From: Apostichopus californicus
Lineage: Eukaryota > Echinodermata > Holothuroidea > Aspidochirotida > Stichopodidae
Reading direction: 5' to 3'
NCBI GenBank assembly: GCA_020650975.1
Contig: JAIPMN010006452.1
Span: forward strand, 1 to 41,752
Length of the DNA stretch: 41,752 nt
Part shown: piece by piece, positions 1-10,018 of the stretch
Numbering within the stretch: position 1 is the first letter of the stretch
Layout of the letters: the number at the start of each line of letters is the position of its first letter
Translations under genes and position numbers: made by a program
Notes under the pieces: generated by a model
Told to the model about the DNA's origin: nothing
What the model saw: only the letters and a program-made list of their open reading frames with translations
Database searches by the model: none

Positions 1-135
1 CTAAATTGAAAAAGATTCCAAATTTAAGTTAAAATGTTGACTTGGAAGCCACCCGACGTGTAAGTTGTAATCCATAAGCCCTTGCGGGTTTCTCCCACAT
101 TTGTGGTCGCTTAGGCATCGTAAAAATTACTGCTG

Positions 136-158
136 ATTATTATTATTATTATTATTAT
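136..158. repeat. (ATT)n microsatellite
   Basis: About eight ATT units inside the intron that follows exon 8. Confidence 0.9.
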
Positions 159-250
159 AAACAGCCCAGCCTGAGTTGGGGTGAACTTTTATTTATGGAA
201 TAATCATTGAAACCTGCCATGTTTTTCTCTCTTTTAGATGTCATACTTAC

Positions 251-347
251 TGTGAACAGTAAAGCAGGTGTTGGGGTGAACCTCTTCACGTGAACCATTG
301 ACATGACCTCCACCAGTTGACCTTCACGACCAGCAACATAGCACAAC
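251..347 (-). CDS. SLC7A9: SLC7A9-like transporter, exon 8 (residues 340-372), gene continues past the left edge
   Basis: The acceptor TTTGTTTGTAG is followed by G-TTG-TGC-TAT, and the exon ends CTG-TTC-ACA before GTAAGT. It completes Arg340 and encodes LCYVAGREGQLVEVMSMVHV and then KRFTPTPALLFT. YVAGREG is the b(0,+)AT form of the inner loop before TM9. The remaining roughly 110-115 residues of a normal 480-500-residue light chain (TM9-TM12 and the tail) are not in positions 1-250, so they must lie to the left of the window. The visible model sums to 1116 coding bases (372 codons) with exon 2b and 1125 with 2a, with no stop. Confidence 0.93.
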
Positions 348-806
348 CTACAAACAAATCATATCAACAAACAAAAAGTCAGATTGTGTTTAACGGACAT
401 AACCTTCACGGAGTGTAAGACACAGCTTCTACATGGGTGTTACTTATCTGGTTATAAGCAAAATATTATACAAATATGTACAAATTAATAAAGAAAACAT
501 AACAATGTGCATCATATGCTTTGCATATTCATGTTTTTTAGAATTAATGCAATACTTATACACTGTAAATTGCTCTGCACAAATATCAAATTTAAACTTG
601 GGCTGTCTGTCTGGCTGGCAAAATGTTGAGGACATCTAAAACTAAAAGGAAAAACTTGTCACTATTGCAAAATCCTCCCCCCCCCCCGACCCTGCCAACC
701 ACTCACTTCCCTCCTCCTACAGTCACCAGGAATCAAGAACTCAAATTTCATGATCACTTACTAATAACAACAACAACAACAAACTATGGGTGGAATTACA
801 TATTAC
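348..806. other. Intron between exons 7 and 8
   Basis: 459 bases with a C11 tract at 677-687 and a (CAA)n run at 765-783. I see no other feature. Confidence 0.85.
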
Positions 807-910
807 CGTGAAGCTGTGAACAGGGTTCCATTGGCGGCACCAAATGTAGAACAGCATACAAAGAATGGAATAATCCAGGCCATGGGTCCCAGGGTGCGAT
901 TCGCAAAAGT
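807..910 (-). CDS. SLC7A9: SLC7A9-like transporter, exon 7 (residues 306-339, TM8)
   Basis: The exon begins ACT-TTT-GCG-AAT directly after TTTTGTAAACAG and ends ACA-GCT-TCA-CG before GTAATA. It encodes [19 protein letters not shown], followed by [15 protein letters not shown], the TM8 segment with the STFGxxNG signature. Its open frame is too short to stand out by length, and I found it by looking for the segment missing between exons 6 and 8. The pyrimidine tract before the acceptor is made of repeated TTTTG (AAAAC on the plus strand, 918-936). The donor GTAATA is weaker than the others in this gene. NRT is a possible N-glycosylation sequon at the outer loop edge. Confidence 0.9.
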
Positions 911-2374
911 CTGTTTACAAAACAAAACAAAACAAAGGAATCAAAATCTCTTGACTTTAATATTGTTCTACACAGTTTTATATCTTGATTTTCTGTTTTA
1001 AAAAAATCTAAACTGCCTGCAAGAAATCACCATGGTGACAGTTGCTATGATGCTGAAACATAGTCTTTCCTTTGTTCAGGAAAATATATTTCTTAGAAGT
1101 CATCAGTATTCCTACCTAAACATGCCTGAAAGACCAAAACTGGTCCAAAATGATAACATTTTTTAACCTTCTCTTACTACTAATCTCAGAGCATTTTTAC
1201 TCAATGGGTGATTTTGAGAAGCTGTTTTGATCTTCCTCAGTATGTGGAATTAAATTGAATAGCTTGCAGAGAAGAACATTCCTAGATTTAGTTGAGGAAT
1301 ATAATTGTCTGTGCTGGGTTGTGGCAGCACCTTATCCGATGTCCCACTGGGTGCAAACATTACTGTTTCAAGTGTGCACACTTGGATGTGTGAGGCTGAA
1401 CTTTTGTAAAGTTATGTGACAAAAGACTCAAAAATGGGTAAATTTTTATACCAAGCAAACTACACAAGCATAGCAGTACCTGTGCAAAGGGCCTTTAATC
1501 ATGTTCATTGTTTTATGGGAAACAACATTGATAATTCTCAAACATGCCTTCTCAAAATGTGAGCACTACATTATTCCATTCATTTAAGTTGCATTTCCAT
1601 GTATTTTCACACTTAAAACTACGTGAAGGTCAGAATCAAAACAATCCAATCCTAAAAAGTAATTGGGAATAATTTATCGAGTATGGCATAACACAAATGT
1701 TCTACACAATGACCAACCTGCTACACTAATTATGCAAATATTTATTGAAATCATTCTGATACAATGCCATTATACATATCCCCTCTTGTCTGGAATTGTA
1801 TTTCCTTTGTTTTTGGTTACCATAACTACTGCTTTCATGACACTGTTTTCCTCACAATTAGTAAAATAATCTCTCACTTTGAACTCAACATCCAAGGTCA
1901 TTTCACTTTCATAGTGAGAATAGAAAATGTTAGCTCTATCATCAAAAGGGAGAAGAAAGATGACCACTTAAGTGCTGAGAGATCTGTTTGTTTTTTGTAC
2001 AACAAAAGGAGGTTGCTATGCAAACTAAACCACAAATTGTTTACATGGGTTAAACCTCATAGTAAAAGCTTGTTGGCTGCTTCAAGTTACAAAGTCATCT
2101 CAATTGTGTGAGGTCATCTGTCTCTGAGCAAGGCTGCTTACGACAGCGGAAGGCAAGGTCTACTCACTCTACTGTGTTGTATGATAACTCAAGTTCTGAC
2201 TAGTGGACTGTAATGCTTCTTCCAAGTCTGCTTGAACACCCGATACCCCCCCCCCCCCCCGATGGTTTTGATAGCACCGTGGTGATATCCAGAGATCTCT
2301 TGGTCAGAAAGATGACCAGACTGCCATGAAAGCAGAACATTGTGCCGGTAGCATGATATCAAAGTGATCTCTAA

Positions 2375-2765
2375 TTAATTAATAATTCCCCTATCTGTAT
2401 CCATGAGGTAATTAACAATCTCCACCTGATCAGTACTTAATTAAAACTTCATCCTGCAGTAAATTAATTCGCTCACGTTTTAATTGTTCAGTAATTTATT
2501 CACTAATATTTATCCATGCAGTTATTAATTCACTTATCTGTACCCATGCAGACATTCAGTAAACTCCATCGATTTGGTAATTAAGAACCCGTACCCATTC
2601 ATTAATTCACTAATCTCTATGCAGTGATTAATAACTCACTCATCTTTTTATCGATTCCAGTAAATTCAGTAAATTCTGTTTCCAAATGCAATCCACTCAA
2701 GAAACATTCACTAATATTTAACCATCTCAGATCCATCCAATAATTAATTCCCCAAACTTTTTCAA
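2375..2765. repeat. Degenerate ATTAATTCACT-rich repeat region in the intron between exons 6 and 7
   Basis: Variants of ATTAATTCACTAATCT, CCATGCAG and CAGTAAATTC recur irregularly, suggesting an old short tandem repeat of about 50-60 bases. Boundaries and unit length are uncertain. Confidence 0.5.
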
Positions 2766-3291
2766 ATGACAAATATTCAAATGACAAGTCAACTCTTTGA
2801 TCCTAATTGGCTACACTCTTGAAGACAATTATGCCTTCCACTTCAGGTACAGTCACATACCATGCTGTTCACCACAGCGTTGAACCATTAGTCACTGAAT
2901 CCAAGCAAACGACATTACCGTACCGCTGACATAGGCTTGTAAATCAGACCATCAACACAGAGGCGCACGAAAGTCGCCCAGTCCATCTTGCTTAAGTTTT
3001 CTTGTATTCCAAATGTAAGAAGTGGGTGTGATGGGATATATGGAGGGTGGTGTGGAGTGTTAGTGGGTTCTGGAGTGGGTGTAGGGGATGGGCAACATTT
3101 GGTTAGTATTTCTAACAATTCAAACCAGCCTTAATAATAGTATACTTAAACATCACACACAGAATAGCTGCTCTTAACCAACAGACACTTAATAACGAGA
3201 AGATTTGAAATAAATATTACACAGTTTTCTGGATTCCTTGCAAATTGCTCTAAGTTACCCTAAGGAAATTCAAGCAGGATGTAAGGGAGGA

Positions 3292-3309
3292 GGGGGGGGG
3301 GGGGGGGGG
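3292..3309. repeat. Homopolymer G18
   Basis: Eighteen consecutive G residues, one of about ten G or C runs of nine or more in the window (others near 677, 2246, 9031, 13481, 15966, 20785, 22404 and 24469). Confidence 0.9.
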
Positions 3310-3401
3310 TGTCTTTAATACATCATAAGTTGTAATATTTGGGTTGTCATTTCGTTACATATTTTTTATTATATTTTTATGATGAAGGATGAACCACTCA
3401 C

Positions 3402-3525
3402 GACTGCCACCGCCGAAGCGCTGAGCATCTCTGTCGGAGTCAAGACCGTGAAGTAGGCAATATTGACCAGGACGTAGATCAGCGTTACCATGGGAATACC
3501 AATCAGAATAGCCAACGGTAGATTC
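3402..3525 (-). CDS. SLC7A9: SLC7A9-like transporter, exon 6 (residues 264-305, TM7)
   Basis: The acceptor TTCCTTGACAG is followed by G-AAT-CTA-CCG, and the exon ends GTG-GCA-GTC before GTGAGT. It encodes [20 protein letters not shown] and then [22 protein letters not shown], matching the TM7 region and its following outer loop closely. It ends on a codon boundary (phase 0), as exon 7 requires. There is no frameshift and all family-conserved positions that I can check are present. Confidence 0.94.
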
Positions 3526-4308
3526 CTGTCAAGGAAATAGGAATCGTAATCAAATGGGAGAGTGGCAGAAATCGGGAGAAATTATAGCATATTTAGAAGT
3601 GGAAATGGTAATCATGCGTTCATTGTACTTCATTATGTAAACTTTGATATGCTAAAATATACTTAAAAGGTTTTCTGGTCTGGGGTCATTTTTTGGGGGG
3701 CATACTTAGCAAGCCTTCTTCAGACGTGAATGGATTCAAGTCAGGGAAACCTGTCATTGTACTTTCGTCTCAGGGAATTGAGATGTTAATTATGAATAAA
3801 TACAAGATATTTGAGCATCTCCAAAATTGTTGTCAAATGACTGATCAGTCACAATAATCAACAGAATTGGTTAAGGGAAAATCATTTCGAGGGATGTGTG
3901 ACTATTTGCAATGTGCGTTGGATCAACTAAATGTTAACAAGGTGGGTTATATCATCCAGATGTCTCCCAATGACAAGTCTATTCGTTTCAACTCCCACAA
4001 CGACCTGCCACAACAAAGGAAAACTCTTTCGAGTTAAAACAATGGTGACCAAATTGCAATTCATCTAATCACTCAATTTGGTGTATAAGAAGAAATCTTC
4101 CTTGTGTAGCTTGGTACACAAACAGGAGAGAATTTCAAGTTTGTTCAAGGACTCGAAAATCAAATATTGACTACTGTATGCAAGATGGCAAATTAACTAC
4201 ATTTAAGGTAAAATTTTTCTCTCTGCAACTAATCTTTATTGAATTACTAGTATCCATAAGTGACCTTGATAAGTCGTCCAGTGAAAGTTTTAACGCAAGG
4301 CTTCTTAC
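3526..4308. other. Intron between exons 5 and 6
   Basis: 783 bases of AT-rich sequence in which I see nothing specific. Confidence 0.85.
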
Positions 4309-4353
4309 CGATATGGGTTGACAAGCTCCTCTGTGATATAGTTCAATTGATTC
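4309..4353 (-). CDS. SLC7A9: SLC7A9-like transporter, exon 5 (45 bp, residues 249-263)
   Basis: This very short exon lies between TTCAACAG and the donor GTAAGA. It begins with G, completing Trp249, and ends with CG, which starts the Arg264 codon finished by exon 6. It encodes NQLNYITEELVNPY, the best conserved loop of the family; NQLNYITEEL is the b(0,+)AT form, where LAT1 has NYLNFVTEE. At 45 bases it is too short to be found by open-frame length; phase and homology fix it. Confidence 0.93.
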
Positions 4354-4915
4354 CTGTTGAAGTAAAAAAAAAAATTATAAAAATTCAACATTCACATGAG
4401 CTTTGGCAATTCTAGAATGAAATAGGTTTGAAGTTTTAAGTATTTTTTTATTTTTTATTCTCCAATGGTACATTCAAAAGATATTCTGTGACTAAATTTC
4501 TTCTCTCTGTGACCAAGTTTTTCTAAATACCTTTCTTACTCTAGCTGAATTTTGTACTTGGATTTTAGTTGTAGTTCACTCTATCCATGTGTTATACATG
4601 CTTCCTACACAAAACTGAATCAAACACCTAGATGAAATTCCAGACCATATCAAAACCAAAATATATTTTACAGTTTGGGTTTGTAGCCTACAAAACTTTT
4701 GAGCACGCTAAAAATCGTTAAAACTAGTGAAATGAGTGGGTGTAAACAAATTCAACAAACACGCTCAATTTGTTGGCAGATTGCCACGTTGTTGTTGACA
4801 CAAAAGTTGTTCTACGATTCATGAAACAGACCAAATAATGAACTCATAAGAAAGCCAGACAAGGAAAATACCCTATCCATATGTATATGTATGGATATAG
4901 ATGTATATGTCTCAC
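4354..4915. other. Intron between exons 4 and 5
   Basis: 562 bases; ATATGTATATGTATGG repeats lie near 4880, next to the exon 4 donor. Nothing else is seen. Confidence 0.85.
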
Positions 4916-5021
4916 CATCCATCGTACGCCCAAAGACCTTGATAAAATGCGATCCCGTATGAAAAGACCTTGGTTGATGAGCCCTGGAATATTGTACTTG
5001 GTGATATGTACTCTGTATATC
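4916..5021 (-). CDS. SLC7A9: SLC7A9-like transporter, exon 4 (residues 214-248, outer loop and TM6a/b)
   Basis: The acceptor CTTTTGTAG is followed by GA-TAT-ACA-GAG, and the exon ends GAT-GGA-TG before GTGAGA. It encodes YTEYISPSTIFQGSS and then SYGIAFYQGLWAYDGW. The Gly-Leu-Trp-Ala-Tyr-Asp-Gly-Trp stretch is diagnostic. In b(0,+)AT the unwound part of TM6 carries Trp (position 244 here) and Asp (247), where LAT1 has Phe and Gly; the Trp acts as the gate over the substrate. This is the main reason for calling the gene SLC7A9-like rather than a LAT. The Trp249 codon is split TG|G with exon 5. Confidence 0.93.
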
Positions 5022-6011
5022 CTACAAAAGGAGAATTGAAAACAAGTCAAATATTATAGTTCCAACTGTATTTGACTCAAAGTAGTAACAAGATCTCCAA
5101 AAAGGTTCAAAAATTGCCTCACAACAGCCATACTGATCCATTTCTGCTATGGTCACCTTCTCATGTTCTTATCCTCTCTTTTGGGTCCTGTTTTCATTTT
5201 CTTTCCTTTCTATTTAATAACTGAATGACCTAATGAACAAGTTTGGGAAAGCTTTCCATCTCACTAACTGATGGTGTCCTTTCCAATGCCACAGTTATCC
5301 TTTTCAAAATTTCTGCTGTTGCCTCTATTGTCCAATTTTATTTTTGGGGGGAAGGGGGGGGGGAGGGAAGCAGATATTGAGAGGGTCAAAGTTTCAGATT
5401 CTTTAATTAAACAACAACTACAACAGTGTATGATATATATGAACAGAGAAATAACAAATATATTTTTCATACAACTGGTGTTTTGAGAAATCCCAAAACA
5501 GCCATGTGGCGTCAGTTTGTCTTTACATTTTAACTGTGGTATATATAGCTTCAATATTCAGCACAAAATTTGTACAAACATGAGAGAACAAGCCAAAATC
5601 ATAATTGCTTGAATCATTGCCTTCTATAGTACCAACATTACACATCAAATGAACGAATGCCGATAAAAACATCGCCAAGGACCAAACTTGAAAATAGCCC
5701 TCTGAACTCTTGTATGTTTCTTTCTCGTGGTTTCTAAGAAATGATATCAAAATTTAAGTTACAGTTACCGATATTTTTTCGCTTTAAAACTAAATTCACA
5801 AACCAAACATTTTTCTCTTACCCCCTGTATCCCACTGGGTCGATAGAAACCATGAAATGGAATCAACATTTAATCAGCTTTCAAAGATACTTTTAATATA
5901 TTTCACAGCAGAGTATTTGGCAGTTGCCTCCCTTCTCATGTCATTTTGACTGGCATGCCACGTAAATAAGATAACATTATTTTAAGTCGAGCATAAATGA
6001 CAAAACTTTAC
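5022..6011. other. Intron between exons 3 and 4
   Basis: 990 bases with a G-rich tract at 5346-5369. The minus-strand frame at 5523-5750 was considered as an extra exon and does not resemble the family. Confidence 0.85.
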
Positions 6012-6137
6012 CATTGAAAATCCTGATGATGCCGACCACAAAAATAATGGCCAAAGCTAAAAGTTTGGCTACTGTGAAGATGTTCTGGACAGATGTTGCC
6101 CATTTAACACTCTTGCAGTTGATGTAGGTAATCAGCA
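6012..6137 (-). CDS. SLC7A9: SLC7A9-like transporter, exon 3 (residues 172-213, TM4-TM5)
   Basis: The acceptor TTTCAAACCAG precedes TG-CTG-ATT-ACC, and the exon ends ATT-TTC-AAT-G before the donor GTAAAG. It encodes LLITYINCKSVKWATSVQ, matching the family pattern of a hydrophobic run then VNxxSVxxATxVQ, and then NIFTVAKLLALAIIFVVGI (TM5). The first two bases complete Leu172 from either 2a or 2b, and the last base joins GA of exon 4 to give Gly214. TM4 is therefore shared between the alternative exon and this constant one. If both alternative exons were skipped, exon 1 would join here in frame (G|TG, Val), removing TM3; such a product is unlikely to fold. Confidence 0.92.
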
Positions 6138-6214
6138 CTGGTTTGAAATGAAGAAAATGTGAAAAATGCTTGGAATTGTGAGAAGAAAAGGTGAGGAAAA
6201 ACACTTAAATGATA

Positions 6215-6259
6215 TCAATTCATTCATTCATTGCAATTCATTCATTCATTCATTCATTG
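6215..6259. repeat. (CATT)n microsatellite
   Basis: Two runs of CATT separated by GCAATT, shortly upstream of exon 3 in transcript order. Confidence 0.9.
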
Positions 6260-6449
6260 CACTATCACTCAGCACAAAATAAAGGTAAAAATTTACTACG
6301 GGCCATTGCAAAGGAATTTTTTTCAAAGTAACATTTTTGTCCTATATTTGGTTTCACAGAGTTTTACAATGAATCTGAACAGGTTAACCTTTCTTTCCTA
6401 TTTCACTTAACATCATCACTTTATATTCTTACATCATCATTGTACATTA

Positions 6450-6563
6450 TTATATCATCACCATCACCACCACCACCACCATCACCACCATCATCAAAAC
6501 CACCATCATCATCATGATCATGATGATGATGATCATCATCATCATGATCATCATCCTCATCAT
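6450..6563. repeat. CAT/CAC trinucleotide microsatellite
   Basis: The stretch is impure (CAC)n and (CAT)n with interspersed ATGATG blocks, so that part of it forms an inverted repeat (CATCATGATCATGATGATG). Confidence 0.9.
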
Positions 6564-6745
6564 CAAGCCTACACATCTATCCTAAAGTATACATATTGCT
6601 GTTCTATTCATTGCTGTTCTATTCACCAAGCCTACACATCTATCCTATGGTGTACATGTTACTCTTCTGTTCACCAAGCAGACACATCTCTCCTACAGTG
6701 TACACACTGCTGTGCTATTCACCAAGCCTACACATCTGTAAAGTT
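6564..6745. repeat. 48-bp minisatellite, about 3.5 copies
   Basis: CAAGCCTACACATCT starts at 6564, 6627, 6675 (as CAAGCAGACACATCT) and 6723. The last two spacings are exactly 48; the first is 63 because a 15-bp piece (TTGCTGTTCTATTCA) is doubled. It directly follows a CAT/CAC-rich microsatellite. Confidence 0.85.
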
Positions 6746-7422
6746 TATATACTGTACAGTACTTGGAAAACTTTGATATGATCCCCAACTATTTTCAAGG
6801 AGACTTATCACATTTTATTCATTACTGGGGCAAAGGTCACATCATTAAGAAATATTTACTTCAGGCATAGGACAATAGGTAATATTCTGCGATAGTCCTA
6901 CTATTATCCCACCCAATTTCACTATTTTTCTTCACTCCTTAAATCAGCAAAGAAATTTTAAAAAATGAACCAGAATTGATTCATTAATCTATCAAGCTTA
7001 CTTGATTTTCCCCTTGAGAGACATTTTAAAAAGGTTACTTTCAACAACATGCTCTTGTCTATTATTCTATCTTACCATCCTTTGTCATCTTACATAAATA
7101 TAGATATATATTTGAAATTCTAAAAGTAAAGATATAATCTTTGATAAAATGTTAAGGGTGGCAACCCTGAAAATGGAGCTTCAGAATTAAAAAGGCAGCA
7201 AATTTAGAGTTTTAAAAACAAACTCGAATTCCCAAAGGAATTTCACCAGATATGAAAGTAACATTTGGCATTACAAGGACAGGCAATATTCAAAAACAAA
7301 ATCACATGCAATTTTTTTATGCTCAAAAGAGGAAAGTAACATTGTGAAAAAATTGTATAGAAATCTATAACTTCTGAAATGGAGAGGAAGAGGAGAAATT
7401 TGAGAATTAATGGAAGAAAGTT

Positions 7423-7514
7423 GATTAGTAACAACTGCATCAAAGGTGAAGAGTATTATTATGCTAATGATTAGTAACAACTGCATCAAAGGTGAAGAGT
7501 ATTATTATGCAAAT
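7423..7514. repeat. Tandem duplication, 46-bp unit, two copies
   Basis: GATTAGTAACAACTGCATCA starts at 7423 and at 7469; the two units differ only at a T/A near the end. Confidence 0.92.
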
Positions 7515-9772
7515 GAAGTAATAAAGCATGCATAATTAAACATAGAGAGCGACATTAGTAAACTACAATGTTCGGATTACTGTAGCATGATTGGTGTATG
7601 TATTAGCAGTGTGATTCTTGATTGTGCAAGTTATACTGTAAATATCATGGATTGTGATTGGTTAGGATGACTGCCATGACCTTAAAGGTCTACGGACACC
7701 TATGAACAACATTGTCCTAATCACTCTAATAGGCATTAGAAATCATGAAAATAGCTGCAACTCCCAACAAAATCCATCAAAGATTGACCACTTTACAATT
7801 CTTTTCTCATTTCTAGTTGTATTTATGAATAAACATTAGCTAATTAATTATGCACATTGATGATGTAAAGGGAGTGACTGCCTAATTTGCTGCTATGTTA
7901 TTCCATGTTATTCCTTTGTTTTTACAACTTGGTATCAAGGACAATGAATACAGGTTTGTGGACTAAGGCGATTTTTTGAAATATTTTATTGTCTTCTTTG
8001 AAAAGAGGAACATCACATTATTCACATTATTATAAATTTTAATATGAAGCTTGACAAAGTCAAGTGTTTTGACCTCAAGTAGATCTGTTATGATAGTTTT
8101 GTGTACAGTAGCATTGAAAAATTGATCATAAAGAATGACCCTGTCTTGTTGCCAGATGCTAAATGAAACACAAAATCACATGTGGCATGGTTAAATATCC
8201 TTTCATCTGTACACAGGATTTTGTCTGTGCCCTTCTTTTTAACACACAAAACAGTTATATTTAGTTCTTTTCTATGAATTGGGAATACCTATAAATGTAA
8301 CATTTCATAATACATAGTTTTTGTATTGTATATGTCTTCAATCTTCAGATTGTCAAGTTCACATTTCTTATTTTACAGAATAAAAGATTGTGTTCTTGCC
8401 TGAAATTGACAAATTATGGAATTCCCATAATAGTTTTGGTTAAATAATCAACTGTTTTACGAAATAATGCTGTTATACCAAACGCAAAAAAAAAGTTAAA
8501 ATGTAACTTTTACCCCTGAACTATGTACAAGGCTTCATTAACTTTGATATGTCTTTAAATAGTTTGGTTGCCATGGAAACATGCAGATTACTGTACATAT
8601 ACGTGGACAATCAATATATATATGGCACTCACCAACCAGAGAATATGCACAGTGAACACCATGAAACATCTTCGCAAATTACCCCATGCCTGTCCAGAGA
8701 CGGTAAGCTACAAAGGGTTAGGTTTATATGTCAGCACTATTTACCATGCATGTCTACAAAATCTTGCAAAAGCAATCCTTACTAAATTTTGGGACAACAA
8801 AAAAATGTTTTCACCAAACAAAAATGGGTTTTGTTAGGAAAACAAGCTTTATTAAATATATTTTTGAACCTCAAATTTAATACAAAACTTGGGAATAAAT
8901 TTAGATTTAATACAGTCATCTAAAGGACAGTATGACATTTTGTTAACTACCGCACATAAATTAGCAAACTATCTGAAGTCATACTGATAAATGGTGAAGG
9001 GGAAACACCATACTATCATGAGAGATATGGGGGGGGGGGGAGGGCGGTATGGGCAATTCAAAAGCAAATGGGTCACTGTGGCAGAAAATACCAAAATCTG
9101 TCTGTTGGAAAGAGACCAGCTTAAAAGAACACAAGTTTGGAAAGATCTCTCTCTCAAGAGCTGTTGAACACTAAATAACTCACGAGCAATATACAAGTAT
9201 AATTTTCCATATCGTATCAAAATGGCAATTACTATTTTGTATTAAGTGGAGGATTATGCTTTGTTGGAATTGGGAGGGGGGAGGAGGGGAAGACATGACA
9301 AGAAATCTATACAGTACATTTGCACCTCACATTTTGATGAAAAAGGTACAGTTTTGCTCATCAACTGAAAAAAAAATTGAAACAACTTTCTTACTCTCAT
9401 TGTTTATATCATAACATGAAAATTATGTCTAATACATACAAGCATATTGGGCAACATTCAGCGGGAAATGGTTAAGAGAAATTAGTGTCACATCGCACAC
9501 TTTAAGTTAGATTCTGCAACAAAACAACCTGCAAACATACAGTGCTGATGCATTGTGGGTATAAGGCAAACCAAAACAGCAAAACCAGATATGCAGTGCA
9601 ATGACTACTCATACAACAGACATGAAAAAAACAAACTGTTTTATTCAGGTCTCTTGTAAAAACCATCAGATCAATCCCTCGAATACTGTGCAGTTTTGTT
9701 AATTGATACCAATGCAACTTATCGACGGATCAACCGGCTTTACATAACAAATGCAAGGACGCCAGAACTTAC

Positions 9773-10018
9773 AGATCGCTAGAACGGCACAGAGTTTTGC
9801 CACGACGACCGTGGGTCCGCAGTGGGCTGGTATCAGAGACTCTGCCATGTAAGCGCCAAACGTGAGAGCTATTATGGAAATTTGTGGCGGCTTGAAGACG
9901 AGGGTGGAGGACCAGGCAAAGATGTACGCTGGGATGCCACCAAACGCCTCATAAAGATAGACATACTCTGCCCCTGATTTAAGGATTATGGTTCCTAACT
10001 CCGCATAGCAGAGGGCTC
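9773..10018 (-). CDS. SLC7A9: SLC7A9-like transporter, alternative exon 2b (b(0,+)AT-like version, residues 90-171)
   Basis: This exon covers the same part of the protein as exon 2a. It begins after CCCCCACAG with GA-GCC-CTC-TGC-TAT and ends GCG-ATC-T before the donor GTAAGT. Joined to exon 1 it completes Gly90 (G|GA), giving GALCYAELGTII, the classic SLC7 TM2 end. Further marks are KSGAEY (103-108), Trp125, KP (132-133), the TM3 segment IIALTFGAYM (138-147) and Cys156 followed by GP, at the expected place for the disulfide with the SLC3 heavy chain. KP followed by IIxLxF resembles b(0,+)AT more than the LATs (family knowledge). The length is 246 nt, against 255 for 2a. The last base T joins TG of exon 3 to make a Leu codon. 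Because the rest of the protein is b(0,+)AT-like, 2b is probably the default exon. Confidence 0.92.

Larger units (their letters stand above)
911..3401. other. Intron between exons 6 and 7
   Basis: About 2.5 kb with an AAAAC run next to the exon 7 acceptor, C15 at 2246-2260, the ATTAATTCACT-rich region, a G/T-rich stretch at 3010-3095 and G18. Open frames here (for example 1764-2111, 2915-3118) show no family resemblance. Confidence 0.85.
6138..9772. other. Intron between exons 2b and 3
   Basis: About 3.6 kb containing the (CATT)n, CAT/CAC, 48-bp and 46-bp repeats and a G10 tract near 9031. No extra exon was recognised. Confidence 0.85.

Noticed and set aside
1764..2111. 115-codon plus-strand open frame
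   Set aside because: Lies within a transporter intron, with no motif and AT-driven composition.
2915..3118. Minus-strand frame between exons 6 and 7, tested as a missing transporter exon
   Set aside because: Its sequence does not match the TM8 segment; the true exon was found at 807-910 and joins in phase.
5523..5750. Minus-strand frame between exons 3 and 4, tested as an extra exon
   Set aside because: No match to SLC7; exon 3 joins directly to exon 4 in phase.
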